Shown here: positions 1 to 7,115 of the stretch, piece by piece | How the letters are laid out: each line of letters starts with the position of its first letter | Position numbering within the stretch: the first letter of the stretch is position 1 | NCBI GenBank assembly: GCA_030623035.1 | Contig: JAUXFK010000016.1 | Coordinates: 1 to 21,561, forward strand | Source: Deltaproteobacteria bacterium | Lineage (GTDB): Bacteria; Desulfobacterota; UBA8473 | DNA: 21,561 bases | Direction: 5' to 3' | The notes under the pieces: model-generated | Told to the model about the DNA's origin: nothing | Databases searched by the model: none | The model's input: the letters and a program-made list of their open reading frames with translations, nothing else | Position numbers and translations under genes: made by a program

Positions 1-1
1 A

Positions 2-235
2 GGAAAGCCTGTTGATTGTGGCGGAACCGAGGGCAGGGAACAGGCAACTGGACGCGGTGTTGTGATGTGTATCGAAGAGTGGGCTAAAGATAAAGGAATT
101 TCTTTGGAAGGAATGACCTATTCAATCCAGGGATTTGGTAATGTGGGTAAAAGGGCCATTTATGGATGGACACTAACTATGCTTCGTAAAAGCTATTTTA
201 GCCAGTTTTCTATTTTTAACCCGTCTATTCTTTGA
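2..235 (+). pseudogene. Glutamate dehydrogenase, truncated fragment
   Basis: The reading frame enters from the left edge and encodes GGTEGREQATGRGVV followed by QGFGNVG. These are the glycine-rich segment leading into the NAD(P)-binding domain and the dinucleotide-binding loop of Glu/Leu/Phe/Val dehydrogenases, which interconvert glutamate with 2-oxoglutarate plus ammonia. Similarity stops just after GNVGKRA (about position 160). The frame then runs into unrelated sequence and ends at TGA 233-235, so most of the Rossmann domain is missing. The broken end overlaps the 3' end of the minus-strand toxin gene. This fits disruption by a rearrangement or by arrival of the toxin-antitoxin cassette. 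The 5' part lies outside the window. An assembly join is the alternative explanation. Confidence 0.8.
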
Positions 236-588
236 AAATGTTTTTCATTATTCGTGACTAAAATTAAATTATATGATAGTGCAGTTGACGCTAAAATGAG
301 ATCAAAATCATCAAGTGGTTTCCCAGTCTTTTCGAGATTTGATTTTAATAATCCAAATATCTCAACCAACTCCTGGCTAATTGGAACAATATCTAATGAA
401 CTTTCAATTGTTTTGATTTTTGCAAGGTTGCTTTCAATTTTTTGAGATTTATAGGCGCCGTAATATAGCTCCATTAATGTAACAGCACTTATTTTAATGG
501 GGTCATTCAGATGGTATTGCAAATTCTGTTTCACTATTTCATTAGCTTTCAGGCTATAAATTATTATGTCAGTGTCGAGTAAGTACAT
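193..588 (-). CDS. vapC: VapC-type PIN-domain toxin (ribonuclease)
   Basis: The 131-aa protein matches a full-length PIN-domain toxin. It begins MYLLDTD, giving the first acidic residues (D5, D7). It has MELYYG with E40, then PLDDFD with D93/D94/D96, and ends with the VTNN..HF segment that normally supplies the last polar active-site residue. PIN toxins are Mg-dependent endoribonucleases that cleave tRNA or other RNA when not bound by their antitoxin. The ATG overlaps the antitoxin stop codon by one base (TAATG), and AAGGAT lies just upstream, so the two are translationally coupled. The family call is firm; the RNA target cannot be read from sequence. Confidence 0.9.
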   Translation of the reverse strand: MYLLDTDIIIYSLKANEIVKQNLQYHLNDPIKISAVTLMELYYGAYKSQKIESNLAKIKTIESSLDIVPISQELVEIFGLLKSNLEKTGKPLDDFDLILASTALSYNLILVTNNEKHFQRIDGLKIENWLK

Positions 589-860
589 TAAAATCCTTCT
601 GATAATTTATTAGAATTAATACGATTCTTTTTTATATCATGAATAATTTCTTCAGCATCTCTATTGTCAGCCCAAGAGCCGGTTAAATCCAAAAGAACTT
701 GTGCAGGCGTTTTAGTTTTTTTAATAAATTTTTCTCTGGCAAGATATCCTCTTATTAAGTAAAGAACTTGCTGACTTATTGACCGATTCTCTGAATCAGC
801 TAATGCTTTGATCTGCTCGTAGAATTCATCTTGTATGCCTTTTATCTGTAAATTTGCCAT
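588..860 (-). CDS. Ribbon-helix-helix antitoxin (VapB-like)
   Basis: This is a 90-aa protein whose N-terminus (MANLQIKGI, then EFYEQIKALA and SISQQVLYLIRGYL) has the strand-helix-helix layout of Arc/MetJ-type antitoxins. The basic C-terminal part should wrap the PIN toxin. I chose the ATG at 858-860 because GGGGGAG lies 8 bases upstream. Longer readings (up to 908) would start inside the -10 region of the promoter and lack a ribosome binding site. It should neutralise the adjacent PIN toxin and repress its own promoter. The candidate operator palindromes immediately upstream fit that role. Confidence 0.85.
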   Translation of the reverse strand: MANLQIKGIQDEFYEQIKALADSENRSISQQVLYLIRGYLAREKFIKKTKTPAQVLLDLTGSWADNRDAEEIIHDIKKNRINSNKLSEGF

Positions 861-882
861 TTCAGGTCTCCCCCTTATTGAT

Positions 883-911
883 TTCATGAAATTATATCCT
901 ATATTCATGAA
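883..911. promoter_or_regulatory. Candidate autoregulatory operator, two TTCATGAA palindromes
   Basis: The 8-bp palindrome TTCATGAA occurs at 883-890 and 904-911. The first is embedded in a 12-bp perfect palindrome, ATTTCATGAAAT (881-892). The copies are 21 bp apart, about two helical turns, and they bracket the -10 hexamer. Ribbon-helix-helix antitoxins typically bind paired short palindromes at their own promoter, so this is the likely operator. The binding itself is inferred. Confidence 0.6.
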
Positions 912-919
912 AATCGCAA
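891..919 (-). promoter_or_regulatory. Promoter of the vapBC-like operon
   Basis: On the minus strand, TTGCGA (914-919) is separated by exactly 17 bases from a consensus TATAAT (891-896), about 30 bases ahead of the antitoxin start codon. The perfect -10 and ideal spacing make this a convincing sigma-70-type promoter. Confidence 0.75.
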
Positions 920-1411
920 GTTGAAAATGCTTGAAAAGTTATTTAATTACAATATAAGTATTATCTAGCCATGTCTAAGGGCATTTTAAGGCTAGATTTG
1001 AGAGATAAAGTCCTTGATTTCAGTTGGTTAGTTTGGTCTGATCCGCCCCCCATGCTCCCCTGATTTTGGACAGCGCCCCCTTATCTCCGAGAAAAGGGTT
1101 GCGTCCCATTTATCCCAAAAAGCGCCGTGTGGTTCGATTTCACTGCAGCGCGCCCGAATAAGTAATTATATGATTTTCCGTTTAAGTACCATAAATATAA
1201 AATGCTGACAACAAAAATGTAATTCTTTACGTTTGATCTGGTCGTTTAACACTCAATCAAAGGTAACTACTCAGGTTCAAAGGCCTGGGGTTCACGCCTG
1301 CCTTGGCGCTGTTTACCATGCATTCCAATCATTACTATGCTGACAATATCCCAGGTGCTCTACAATGAGCCAGGGAAGCCAGGTCTGGGCCAGGGGTTTT
1401 CAAAAGTATTA
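920..1411. other. Gene-free spacer, possible insertion-sequence scar
   Basis: I see no credible reading frame here. The stretch 1038-1085 is C-rich and unlike its AT-rich surroundings (GATCCGCCCCCC, GGACAGCGCCCCC). It resembles the GC-rich ends of degraded insertion sequences, but I cannot assign a family. The rest, up to the nagZ promoter, shows nothing recognisable. Confidence 0.35.
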
Positions 1412-1440
1412 TTGCCCTTATCTTCATAAGTATGTATACT
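1412..1440 (+). promoter_or_regulatory. Promoter of the nagZ-namZ-murU-amgK operon
   Basis: TTGCCC (1412-1417) and TATACT (1435-1440) are separated by 17 bases, a good sigma-70-type match. Transcription would begin near 1447 and give a leader of about 110 bases before the nagZ ATG. This also argues against translation starting at the upstream ATG at 1449. Confidence 0.6.
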
Positions 1441-1497
1441 GAAATTGCATGGGTGTGGTATGTAATGATAGGTACCCGAATCTCTTTTGGGATCGGA

Positions 1498-1529
1498 CAC
1501 ATCTTCCCCTTGGTAAAAGGGAAGGTGTG
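1498..1529 (+). other. Stem-loop in the nagZ leader
   Basis: CACATCTTCCC (1498-1508) pairs with GGGAAGGTGTG (1519-1529) over 11 positions, one of them a G-U wobble, around a 10-base loop. It lies inside the predicted 5' UTR, about 28 bases ahead of the ATG. No U-run follows, so a simple terminator is unlikely. It may affect transcript stability or translation. Confidence 0.45.
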
Positions 1530-1556
1530 AACCCATATAGGAAAAGGAAATATCTC

Positions 1557-3116
1557 ATGGACCTGTCGGAGAAGATCGGGCAGAGATTGATGGTGGGGAT
1601 TAAGGGAAGTACCCTGGATACTGAGACCAGAGAGCTCCTGGAAGAAATCCGGCCGGGCTCGGTCATCCTTTTTAAGAGAAATATAAGCTCTGCCCTACAG
1701 GTTAAAGAATTGATCCTTGAGGTAAAGGGGCTACTCTCATTACCTCCTCTCATCGCCATTGACCAGGAAGGGGGCCTGGTTGTGCGATTCATTGGGGATG
1801 CTACTGTGTTTCCGGGGAATATGGCACTGGGGGCAACCGATTCTTATGACCTTGCTTACAAGCAGGGACTTGCCTCTTCCTCGGAACTGAAAGATATGGG
1901 TATTGATATGAATCTGGCACCGGTAGTGGATGTGATCACCACATATAATAACCCTGGTATTACGATACGTTCCTTTGGTGACGACCCCTTTAAAGTTGCG
2001 AACCTGGGTAATGCTTATATTCAGGGCACGCAGGCCATGAAGGTTGCAGCCGTGGCCAAACACTTCCCAGGCAAAGGAGCAGCAGAGGTTGATGCGCACA
2101 AGGATCTTCCTGTGGTATCTATATCCAGGGACACTTTTGAAGAGGTTCATCTACTGCCTTTTCAAAAGGCAATAGAAAACGGGGTTAAAGGTGTTATGTC
2201 TACCCATATTTACTGCCCCTCTTTAGAGGGCAATCAAAGAAGACCGGCAACCTTTTCTTGTAGGGTTGTGAGGCAGTACCTGAGAGAGAAACTCAAATTC
2301 AAAGGGGTGATCCTTTCGGATGATATGGAGATGGGGGCCATAGCAAGATACTATCCGATTGGCGAGGCTTGCATTAAGGCGAGTCTTGCCGGCCATGACC
2401 TCCTTCTTATATGCAGTGATTACGAAAAACAAAGAATCGCTAAATATGCCCTTTTCAATGCCTATAATAGCGCTGAACTCAGTTTAGATGACTTAGATGC
2501 AAGCATTGAAAGGATTCGGTCTCTTCGAGACTTTTGCCGGTCAAAGCCAGAGGAAATCGATCCTCAAATTGCCTCGAATGAAGCCCAGGCCTTAGCTCAG
2601 CACATAGCGGACAGATCCATTACAGTGGTAGGAGACAAAAGAGGGGTTGTCCCACTGAGTGATACGCATGAAAAGAGAATCGTTTTGATTATGCCTGATC
2701 TTTCGAATTTCGATGCGATTGAAGAAGGCTATGATCCTTTATGTGAACATTTTTTCCTAAAAGAGATGAAGGAGTATTTTTCAGGCGATATCCGGGCTTC
2801 TTTTGTTCCTGTTCAGATTCCTCCCAAATGCATAGAAGACACGTTGAACTCCGTATCAAGAGATGATACGGTAATCGCTTGTATCTTCGATGCAAAGGCG
2901 AACGAAGGCCAGAGGCAGCTTATAAAAAAGCTGCAAAGGTTGAAGGCAGAAGTGATAATGGTATTGCTGAGAAACCCTTTTGACATTGAGTTTTTGAACC
3001 CGAATGATACATGCATTATAACCTATGGATACAGGAAAAAGCAGCTCTTTTCTTTATTGAAAGTTATCTTTGGAAAGATTGAGGCAAAGGGATGTTTGCC
3101 CTTTGAAAAAAGATGA
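1557..3116 (+). CDS. nagZ: Beta-N-acetylhexosaminidase, GH3 family (NagZ)
   Basis: The 519-aa protein is a glycoside hydrolase family 3 enzyme that removes non-reducing GlcNAc from cell-wall fragments. Near the N-terminus is IDQEGG. The hallmark loop KHFPGKG...DAH carries the Asp-His catalytic pair (D179, H181), and ILSDDMEMGA carries the nucleophile (D255). After about residue 345 comes a second domain with alternating beta/alpha pattern, as in two-domain Bacillus-type NagZ; proteobacterial NagZ is usually single-domain at about 340 aa. I chose the ATG at 1557 because AGGAAAAGGAA sits just upstream and the family's sequence begins there. An ATG at 1449 would add 36 unrelated residues and lies at the promoter. 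There is no signal peptide, so a cytoplasmic site is likely. The stop overlaps the next gene's start (ATGA), showing coupling. Confidence 0.92.
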   Translation: MDLSEKIGQRLMVGIKGSTLDTETRELLEEIRPGSVILFKRNISSALQVKELILEVKGLLSLPPLIAIDQEGGLVVRFIGDATVFPGNMALGATDSYDLAYKQGLASSSELKDMGIDMNLAPVVDVITTYNNPGITIRSFGDDPFKVANLGNAYIQGTQAMKVAAVAKHFPGKGAAEVDAHKDLPVVSISRDTFEEVHLLPFQKAIENGVKGVMSTHIYCPSLEGNQRRPATFSCRVVRQYLREKLKFKGVILSDDMEMGAIARYYPIGEACIKASLAGHDLLLICSDYEKQRIAKYALFNAYNSAELSLDDLDASIERIRSLRDFCRSKPEEIDPQIASNEAQALAQHIADRSITVVGDKRGVVPLSDTHEKRIVLIMPDLSNFDAIEEGYDPLCEHFFLKEMKEYFSGDIRASFVPVQIPPKCIEDTLNSVSRDDTVIACIFDAKANEGQRQLIKKLQRLKAEVIMVLLRNPFDIEFLNPNDTCIITYGYRKKQLFSLLKVIFGKIEAKGCLPFEKR

Positions 3117-4291
3117 AGCCCAAAGTTAAACTCGGCATAGAAAGCTTACTGGATAGTCCCCCTGATTGGTTAAAAGAGAAGAGGACCGGCCTCTTGGTTA
3201 ATCAGGCCTCGGTAGACTCCGGTCTTCGTTATACTTCCCATCTGATCTCCCTGATTTCTCATCAAAACCTCAAGGCACTCTTTAGCCCTCAGCACGGGAT
3301 GTATGGAGAGAAGCAGGATAATATGAAGGAGTCTTCCCATTTCATCCATCCCCATTTAAGGATTCCGGTCTTCAGCCTGTATGGAGAGGCCCGGGTACTT
3401 ACAAGAGAGATGTTAGACGAGATTGATGTTTTAGTAGTTGATCTCCAGGATATAGGGACAAGGGTATATACCTTTATCTCTACCATGGCCTTTTGCCTGC
3501 AGTCTGCCTCTAAATACCAGAAAAAAGTGGTTGTCCTGGATCGGCCGAACCCGATTGGTGGGGATATCCTGGAAGGAAACCTGCTCAAAGATGGGCTTCG
3601 CTCGTTTGTGGGTGTCTATCCCCTTCCTATGAGACATGGTTTGACCATTGGTGAATTGGCCAGCTTCTTTAACTGTTATTATAAAATTGGTTGTGATTTG
3701 GAAGTTATCCCAATGGAAGGATGGTCGCGGAAGATGTTTTTTACGGATACAGGCCTTATCTGGGTTTCCCCTTCCCCCAATATGCCGGTCCCGGACACAG
3801 CGATCGTATATCCTGGTCAGGTAATCCTGGAAGGAACGAATATCTCGGAAGGCAGAGGCACTACCCGGCCTTTTGAGTCTTTTGGTGCCCCTTTTATTGA
3901 TCCTTTGCTTTTGAAAAAAGAGATAGAGATGAAAAAACCAAAAGGGGTGTTCTTCAGGGAGATATTTTTTCAGCCGACCTTTAACAAATGGCAGGGAGAG
4001 GTTTGTGGGGGGTTGCAAATACATATTACAGATAGAAGAAATTATAAACCTTATTTTACCACACTTGCTATTGTCCAGTCCATTATCTCACTGTACCCTG
4101 AGGAGTTTTCATGGAGTGATCCTCCTTATGAGTATGAATACGAAAGGATGCCCATTGATCTGATTTTGGGGGATGATGATCTGAGAAGGGATATTAAGCA
4201 ATTGAAAGACCTGTATAGCATTGAAGAGTCATGGCAAGAAGAACTTGCTGATTTTAAAGAAAGGTCAAAGAGTTTTTACCTCTACCGTTAA
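3113..4291 (+). CDS. namZ: Exo-beta-N-acetylmuramidase, DUF1343/GH171 (NamZ)
   Basis: The 392-aa protein matches the DUF1343 family, whose Bacillus subtilis member (YbbC/NamZ) removes MurNAc from the non-reducing end of peptidoglycan chains. Family landmarks seen include GLLVNQASVD, the FSPQHG segment, VVDLQDIGTRVYT, LDRPNPIGG, MRHGLTIGE, SPNMP and EGTNISEGRGTTRPFE. The gene overlaps nagZ by 4 bases. In Bacillus the homologous pair is also adjacent, so the partnership is recognised. Unlike secreted Gram-positive versions, this protein has no visible signal peptide, which suggests action on imported muropeptides in the cytoplasm. That location is an inference. Full family length, no visible damage. 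Confidence 0.92.
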   Translation: MKPKVKLGIESLLDSPPDWLKEKRTGLLVNQASVDSGLRYTSHLISLISHQNLKALFSPQHGMYGEKQDNMKESSHFIHPHLRIPVFSLYGEARVLTREMLDEIDVLVVDLQDIGTRVYTFISTMAFCLQSASKYQKKVVVLDRPNPIGGDILEGNLLKDGLRSFVGVYPLPMRHGLTIGELASFFNCYYKIGCDLEVIPMEGWSRKMFFTDTGLIWVSPSPNMPVPDTAIVYPGQVILEGTNISEGRGTTRPFESFGAPFIDPLLLKKEIEMKKPKGVFFREIFFQPTFNKWQGEVCGGLQIHITDRRNYKPYFTTLAIVQSIISLYPEEFSWSDPPYEYEYERMPIDLILGDDDLRRDIKQLKDLYSIEESWQEELADFKERSKSFYLYR

Positions 4292-4307
4292 AGGAGGCTT
4301 TATTATT

Positions 4308-5273
4308 ATGAGGGCAATGATTCTGGCCGCAGGTCTGGGGACCCGGCTTATGCCTCTTACAAGAAAAGTGCCAAAGCCTTTATTTCCTGTTTATAATATT
4401 CCAATTATAGGCATAATTATCCAACAACTGAAAGAATGTGGTGTGACGCATCTGGCCATTAATACCCACTGGCTTGCATCTCAGGTCAAGGACTATATAG
4501 AAAAGGAAGACTTTGGGGATATAAAGATAGATGCCGGTTATGAACCGGAAATACTGGGTACGGCCGGGGGGATAAAATATTTCGAGACATTTTGGGATGA
4601 TGAACCTTTTCTGGTAGTAACAGCCGATGCTGTCCATAACATTGACATGGTGCCCTTTTTTGATTTCCACATAAAGAGTAAAAATCTCGTTACGCTGATT
4701 TTGCACGATTATCCTCGCTTCAATCAGGTGGAACTGGACGCACAGGGCAATATTGTAGGATTAAGAGGGGAACGCTTAAAGGAGGTATCATCCGATGTCT
4801 CTTTACTTGCATTCACTGGTATCCATATTGTATCTCCTGAGTTGTTAAAGGAAATTCCTGAAGGTGAAAAAGTGGATATTATTTCCCTTTATCGTAAGCT
4901 GATTCAGCAAGGAGCAGCGATTAAAGGGGTGCAGGTTACGGATCACTATTGGATTGATATCGGTTCGTCTCTTTCATATCATCAAGTACACCGCGATATA
5001 TATGAGGATGGAAGCAAGCTGGGGTTTAAAATCTTTAAGGACCTAGCTTTTCCCTGTATAGGGCCGTATGCATCTGTAAATGAAGATGTCCGTTTTAAGG
5101 GATATGTTTCCATTGGAAGACATACACGTATTGGAAGTGGCTGCACTATTAAGGATTCTATTATCTGGGACAATGTAAGGGTGGCGGATTGTCTTTCTAT
5201 TGAAAACTGCATCATAGCACATGGGGCCAATGTGAAGACCGATTTAAAGGATGGAGTGATAATTGACGCTTAA
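4308..5273 (+). CDS. murU: Sugar-1-phosphate nucleotidyltransferase, probable MurNAc-1-P uridylyltransferase (MurU)
   Basis: The 321-aa protein starts MRAMILAAGLGTRLMPLT and continues KVPKPLFPV, the nucleotide-binding signature of sugar-1-phosphate nucleotidyltransferases. GTAGGI and the TADAV acidic site follow. With the kinase next door and two muropeptide hydrolases upstream, the likely reaction is MurNAc-1-phosphate plus UTP to UDP-MurNAc, bypassing fosfomycin-sensitive MurA. Residues about 248-321 form hexapeptide-like left-handed beta-helix repeats (IGPYAS, IGRHTR, IGSGCT), an extension that the approximately 220-aa Pseudomonas MurU lacks. The ATG at 4308 is chosen for AAAGGAGG (4290-4297), which overlaps the namZ stop. 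A different NDP-sugar pyrophosphorylase remains possible; context favours MurU. Confidence 0.8.
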   Translation: MRAMILAAGLGTRLMPLTRKVPKPLFPVYNIPIIGIIIQQLKECGVTHLAINTHWLASQVKDYIEKEDFGDIKIDAGYEPEILGTAGGIKYFETFWDDEPFLVVTADAVHNIDMVPFFDFHIKSKNLVTLILHDYPRFNQVELDAQGNIVGLRGERLKEVSSDVSLLAFTGIHIVSPELLKEIPEGEKVDIISLYRKLIQQGAAIKGVQVTDHYWIDIGSSLSYHQVHRDIYEDGSKLGFKIFKDLAFPCIGPYASVNEDVRFKGYVSIGRHTRIGSGCTIKDSIIWDNVRVADCLSIENCIIAHGANVKTDLKDGVIIDA

Positions 5274-6285
5274 AAGAGAACTGGCCGCATTTGTTGAAGG
5301 ATTTCAAAGAGATTATCATGGCACATCGAAAACGCCCATACGATGGGACAGGCTACCGGGTGATGGCTCAAATCGCACGTTATATCGAGTGAAGTGGAAT
5401 AAGGACTCTTTTATCCTTGTATCCAATGAGAATCCGCAGGAAAATGAGCATGGAGTTAATGAAAACGATTCTTTTGTATATATCTGCCAGCACTTAAAGA
5501 AGAAGGGGATTGCTGTACCGGAGATCTTCCGATATCAAAGGGAAAAAGGCTGGTTTATACTGGAAGATTTAGGTGGGGTACATCTATACGATCAGGCCTT
5601 GAGGTTGAAAAGAAACCCGGACAAACTGATGGCCCTTTATAAAGGGGTTCTGAATGTCCTTCCCATAATCCAGATTGAGGCTGCTCAAGGATTTGAAACA
5701 ACAAGGGTTTTGAATCCTCCTTATGACCTTCAGTTTATTCTTGAAAGAGAATCAGGATATTTTTGCAGGTCGTTTTTAGAAGGGTATTTAAAACTGGATT
5801 TTAATGAAGAAGGATTGCTTGGAGAATTAAAAGCCCTGGCTGAAAGGGCATCCCTTATAGACAAGCATTTTTTTCTCTATTACGATTTCCAGTCTAAGAA
5901 TATCATGGTAAAGGACAAGATGTTGAGGTTTATAGATTTTCAAGGGGGGAGATTGGGCCCACTTCACTATGATCTTGCCTCGCTTATCCTCGATCCTTAC
6001 GTGGATATTAATAAAAGCATGCAACAGGAATTAATCGGGTATTATCTTGACCAGATAGAGAAGTTTTTCTTTGTTGACAGGGCTTTGTTCCTTAATGAGT
6101 ATCCTGTTATTGCGATTCATCGAATTATGCAGATGCTGGGTGCTTTTGGCTTTCTCAGTACTGTCAAGAAGAAACGCTACTTTGAAACCTATATTCCCAC
6201 GGCAATAAACAATTTAAAGCACATAATGCAACTCGACACATTTTCGCGTTATAGAAAGTTAGCAGAACTGGTGGAAAATCTATAA
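5263..6285 (+). CDS. amgK: Anomeric MurNAc/GlcNAc kinase, APH fold (AmgK)
   Basis: The 340-aa aminoglycoside-phosphotransferase-fold protein has GDGSNRTLYRV near the start and the catalytic loop YYDFQSKNIM (D208, N213). The metal-binding DFQ follows (D225, in FIDFQGGRLGPLHYDLASL). The DFQ-GP-YDLASL pattern is that of AmgK, which phosphorylates MurNAc at C1 to feed MurU. The His that usually precedes the catalytic Asp by two positions is Tyr206 here. Translation starts at a TTG (5263-5265), with GGAG six bases upstream, and overlaps murU by 11 bases. A convergent operon begins just 22 bp downstream, and I see no classical terminator between them. Confidence 0.85.
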   Translation: MTLKRELAAFVEGFQRDYHGTSKTPIRWDRLPGDGSNRTLYRVKWNKDSFILVSNENPQENEHGVNENDSFVYICQHLKKKGIAVPEIFRYQREKGWFILEDLGGVHLYDQALRLKRNPDKLMALYKGVLNVLPIIQIEAAQGFETTRVLNPPYDLQFILERESGYFCRSFLEGYLKLDFNEEGLLGELKALAERASLIDKHFFLYYDFQSKNIMVKDKMLRFIDFQGGRLGPLHYDLASLILDPYVDINKSMQQELIGYYLDQIEKFFFVDRALFLNEYPVIAIHRIMQMLGAFGFLSTVKKKRYFETYIPTAINNLKHIMQLDTFSRYRKLAELVENL

Positions 6286-6307
6286 TCAACAGGTTGTTAA
6301 ATGTGTT

Positions 6308-6856
6308 CTAAGCAGCCTCTCCAAAATTAACCCCTTCCTTAAATGCCTCAAGATTCATCTTCAAAATTTCATTTTTCCCTTCAAATCTCTTCTCTAATTC
6401 CGTTTTAACGAGTTCATGAGGGACGGTTTTTGTAGCCCCTATGTATACGCCTAAGTAAACCGTATTGATTACCCTGGGATTCGCGATCTTTGATGAGATC
6501 TTAATCCCCGGCACTTTGATTACCTGTATGTCTTTTCTTTCAATGTTTTCTGCATAGTCGTCTGCTTCCAGGATAAGTAAGCCCCCACTTTTTACACGGT
6601 TCTTCATGGTATCGAATTGTATATTATTCATAACTACTGCTGTTTCTACATCCTTGATTAACTGTGAGTAAATCATTGTATCAGAATAGCATACCAAACA
6701 GTCTGCAGGTGCATTCCTTCTTGCTGTAGTTATATTTGGATACCATGTAACATTCTTGAATTTCTTCATCGCTGCCTTAGCCAATAACTGGCCGGATGTT
6801 AATGCACCCATGCCTCCTACACCGGCAAAGATCACGTTATGTCTTTCTATTCCCAT
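6308..6856 (-). CDS. 2-oxoacid:ferredoxin oxidoreductase, gamma subunit
   Basis: The 182-aa protein matches the pyruvate/ketoisovalerate oxidoreductase gamma domain: GVGGMGALTSGQLLA at the N-terminus, TTARRNAP in the middle, then the RVINTVYLGVYIG helix. In these enzymes the gamma domain contributes to the CoA-dependent step of 2-oxoacid oxidation to acyl-CoA plus CO2. The ATG at 6854-6856 is preferred because GGAGG lies 7 bases upstream; a TTG 12 bases earlier would sit on that Shine-Dalgarno site. It is the last gene of the operon, separated from the beta gene by about 260 bp that contain a MITE-like repeat. Confidence 0.88.
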   Translation of the reverse strand: MGIERHNVIFAGVGGMGALTSGQLLAKAAMKKFKNVTWYPNITTARRNAPADCLVCYSDTMIYSQLIKDVETAVVMNNIQFDTMKNRVKSGGLLILEADDYAENIERKDIQVIKVPGIKISSKIANPRVINTVYLGVYIGATKTVPHELVKTELEKRFEGKNEILKMNLEAFKEGVNFGEAA

Positions 6857-6897
6857 TATATCCTCCAATGATACAGATGTTATGTATTAGAATTACT

Positions 6898-7041
6898 GTA
6901 ACTGTTAAGCCGGATAATGATTTGGATGGTCTTTGACGAACATATTTTAGTTATTTGCAATTTAGCGTAGCGAATTTAGAATCTTCAAAATGACTCAAAC
7001 CATAAAATCTCGTTAGCTACTTAAGATGGCCAAACAATTAC
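6898..7041 (-). repeat. MITE-like repeat, copy A (GTAAC-ended)
   Basis: This 144-bp element has ends GTAACTGTTAAGCCGG and (inverted) GTAATTGTTTGGCCA. It matches copy B (9591-9827) in reverse orientation over nearly its whole length but lacks roughly 90 bp of B's interior. It sits between the beta and gamma genes of the oxidoreductase operon. I see no convincing target duplication at its borders. Confidence 0.8.
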
Positions 7042-7115
7042 TAATTATCAAAAACGCACTAAAAAAGCGAGTAGCACTTGGGCAACGGTCCATTGATACA
7101 TAAACTCCTGCCCGG

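Noticed and set aside
861..908. Longer antitoxin start at 908
   Set aside because: It would start inside the spacer of a strong promoter, and the internal ATG at 860 has a good Shine-Dalgarno site.
1449..1556. N-terminal extension of nagZ from an ATG at 1449
   Set aside because: The extension resembles nothing in the family, begins at the predicted transcription start and lacks a ribosome binding site; the ATG at 1557 has one.
3431..4024. 197-residue open frame on the minus strand inside namZ
   Set aside because: It lies opposite a well-supported gene, has no recognisable motif and no ribosome binding site; a shadow of namZ.
6286..6307. Bidirectional terminator between amgK and the oxidoreductase operon
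   Set aside because: Only AACA/TGTT-type pairing is visible in 22 bases; there is no GC stem and no U-tract.
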